From the NCBI RefSeq assembly GCF_900116115.1, contig NZ_FOZP01000008.1, positions 158,060-222,059 on the forward strand: DNA of 64,000 bases, in the 5' to 3' direction. How positions within the stretch are numbered: the first letter of the stretch is position 1; each line of letters begins with the position of its first letter. The DNA comes from Lutibacter maritimus. GTDB lineage: Bacteria; Bacteroidota; Bacteroidia; Flavobacteriales; Flavobacteriaceae. Shown piece by piece: positions 63,338 to 64,000 of this stretch. The position numbers and the translations under genes were made by a program. Below the pieces are notes generated by a model. That model worked only from the letters and a program-made list of their open reading frames with translations, had not been told where the DNA came from and did no database searches.

Positions 63338-64000
63338 ATGGCACAATTTACAAGAATAGAAGTTGCAACAGCAATGAAAGAAACAGGGATGATTCCTTTA
63401 TTTTTCAGTAATGATTTAGAAGTAAGTAAACAAGTATTAAAGGCATGTTATGATGGCGGAGCAAGATTGATGGAATTTACGGCACGAGGTGATTTTGCAC
63501 ACGAAGTTTTTGGAGAGTTAACCAAATATGCGATTAAAGAATTACCAGGAATGATTATGGGAGTTGGATCCGTAACCGATGCTGGCGCAGCTTCATTATA
63601 TATGGCTTTAGGGGCAAACTTTATAGTAACACCTGTTTTAAGAGAAGATATCGCAGTAGTTTGTAATAGACGCAAAGTATTATGGTCACCAGGCTGTGGA
63701 ACATTAACAGAAATTGCTAGAGCAGAAGAATTGGGCTGTGAAATTGTAAAATTATTCCCTGGAGATATTTACGGACCACAATTTGTAAAAGGAATAAAAG
63801 GACCACAACCTTGGACGAGTGTAATGCCAACAGGAGGTGTTTCACCTACAGAAGAAAACCTAAAAAGCTGGTTTAGTGCAGGAGTAACTTGTGTTGGAAT
63901 GGGATCACAATTAATATCAAAAGAAATATTATCAAGTAAAAATTATACAAAGCTAACAGAAGATGTAAAAAGTGCTTTGGAAATTATTGAAAAAGTAAGA
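63338..64000 (+). CDS. eda: KDPG aldolase (partial, C-terminus outside the window)
   Basis: Bifunctional 2-keto-3-deoxy-6-phosphogluconate aldolase type, 221 codons to the window edge. It carries the conserved glutamate in LMEFTARG near 47, GVGSVTDAGAA, the glycine-rich SPGCGTLTEI, the Schiff-base lysine in IVKLFPGD near 140 and the phosphate loop MPTGGVSP near 165. It splits KDPG to pyruvate and glyceraldehyde 3-phosphate, the end of the alginate route. The length is already close to complete (family about 205-225). Confidence 0.93.
   Translation, partial: MAQFTRIEVATAMKETGMIPLFFSNDLEVSKQVLKACYDGGARLMEFTARGDFAHEVFGELTKYAIKELPGMIMGVGSVTDAGAASLYMALGANFIVTPVLREDIAVVCNRRKVLWSPGCGTLTEIARAEELGCEIVKLFPGDIYGPQFVKGIKGPQPWTSVMPTGGVSPTEENLKSWFSAGVTCVGMGSQLISKEILSSKNYTKLTEDVKSALEIIEKVR

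Noticed and set aside
1..64000. CRISPR arrays, insertion sequences, prophage genes or rRNA.
   Set aside because: No regularly spaced repeats, transposase motifs, phage genes or rRNA segments were seen on either strand.

Overview
The window comes from a low-GC (roughly one third G+C) Bacteroidota genome, almost certainly a marine member of the Flavobacteriaceae. The support is: SusC/SusD proteins, a PorD-type secretion accessory protein, DUF6913 and DUF4386 proteins, short Crp-like regulators, a ClpC with the typical flavobacterial start, promoters of the form TTG-N17-20-TAnnTTTG, and no Shine-Dalgarno sites in front of genes. The genus cannot be fixed from the sequence.

Layout. 1-7.7 kb is a housekeeping block: the end of a 5'-nucleotidase C-domain lipoprotein (minus strand), then DUF6913, dapA, ferritin, bamD, an RpoZ/omega-like protein, coaBC, porD and recN. 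7.7-13.6 kb holds fabI, an etfB-etfA-acyl-CoA dehydrogenase cluster and a GT2 glycosyltransferase. 13.6-25.9 kb holds clpC, gyrA, a TPR protein, an NlpC/P60 hydrolase, a thiolase, an FAD/NAD(P) oxidoreductase and a PgpH-like HD phosphohydrolase. Three tRNA genes (Ser-GCT, Pro-TGG, Arg-TCT) follow at 26.0-26.3 kb.

26.9-43.2 kb is an accessory region of small enzymes. It contains an amidohydrolase, a serine hydrolase whose catalytic serine codon is a TAG stop, a CHMI-like tautomerase, an ABC ATPase with a permease/M1-peptidase fusion, an alpha/beta hydrolase, GNATs, an SDR, a PfkB kinase, a nitroreductase, a DMT transporter, DoxX, an outer-membrane protein and two Crp/Fnr-family regulators. Two different near-palindromes, each present twice, lie exactly 21 nt upstream of a flavobacterial -7 box. 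This is the geometry of a class II activator, so I propose that two small Crp-type regulons are built into the region. 43.5-44.8 kb is a graveyard of three broken genes.

44.8-64 kb (running off the end) is an apparently complete alginate utilisation locus. PL6, a heparinase II/III-fold lyase, PL17 and KdgF form the degradation operon. SusC, SusD, a PKD lipoprotein and PL7 form the uptake operon. They are followed by a FadR-type GntR regulator, an MFS transporter, a DEH reductase-like SDR, 2-keto-3-deoxygluconate kinase and KDPG aldolase, which lead unsaturated uronate to pyruvate and glyceraldehyde 3-phosphate. TTGGTNNACCAA-type operators overlap the -7 boxes of the PL6 and susC operons at 13-bp spacing and also precede the regulator gene. 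The susC leader additionally carries, on the minus strand, a -7 box, a C-rich-loop hairpin and a U-tailed terminator: a candidate small RNA with 13 nt of complementarity to the PL6 mRNA.
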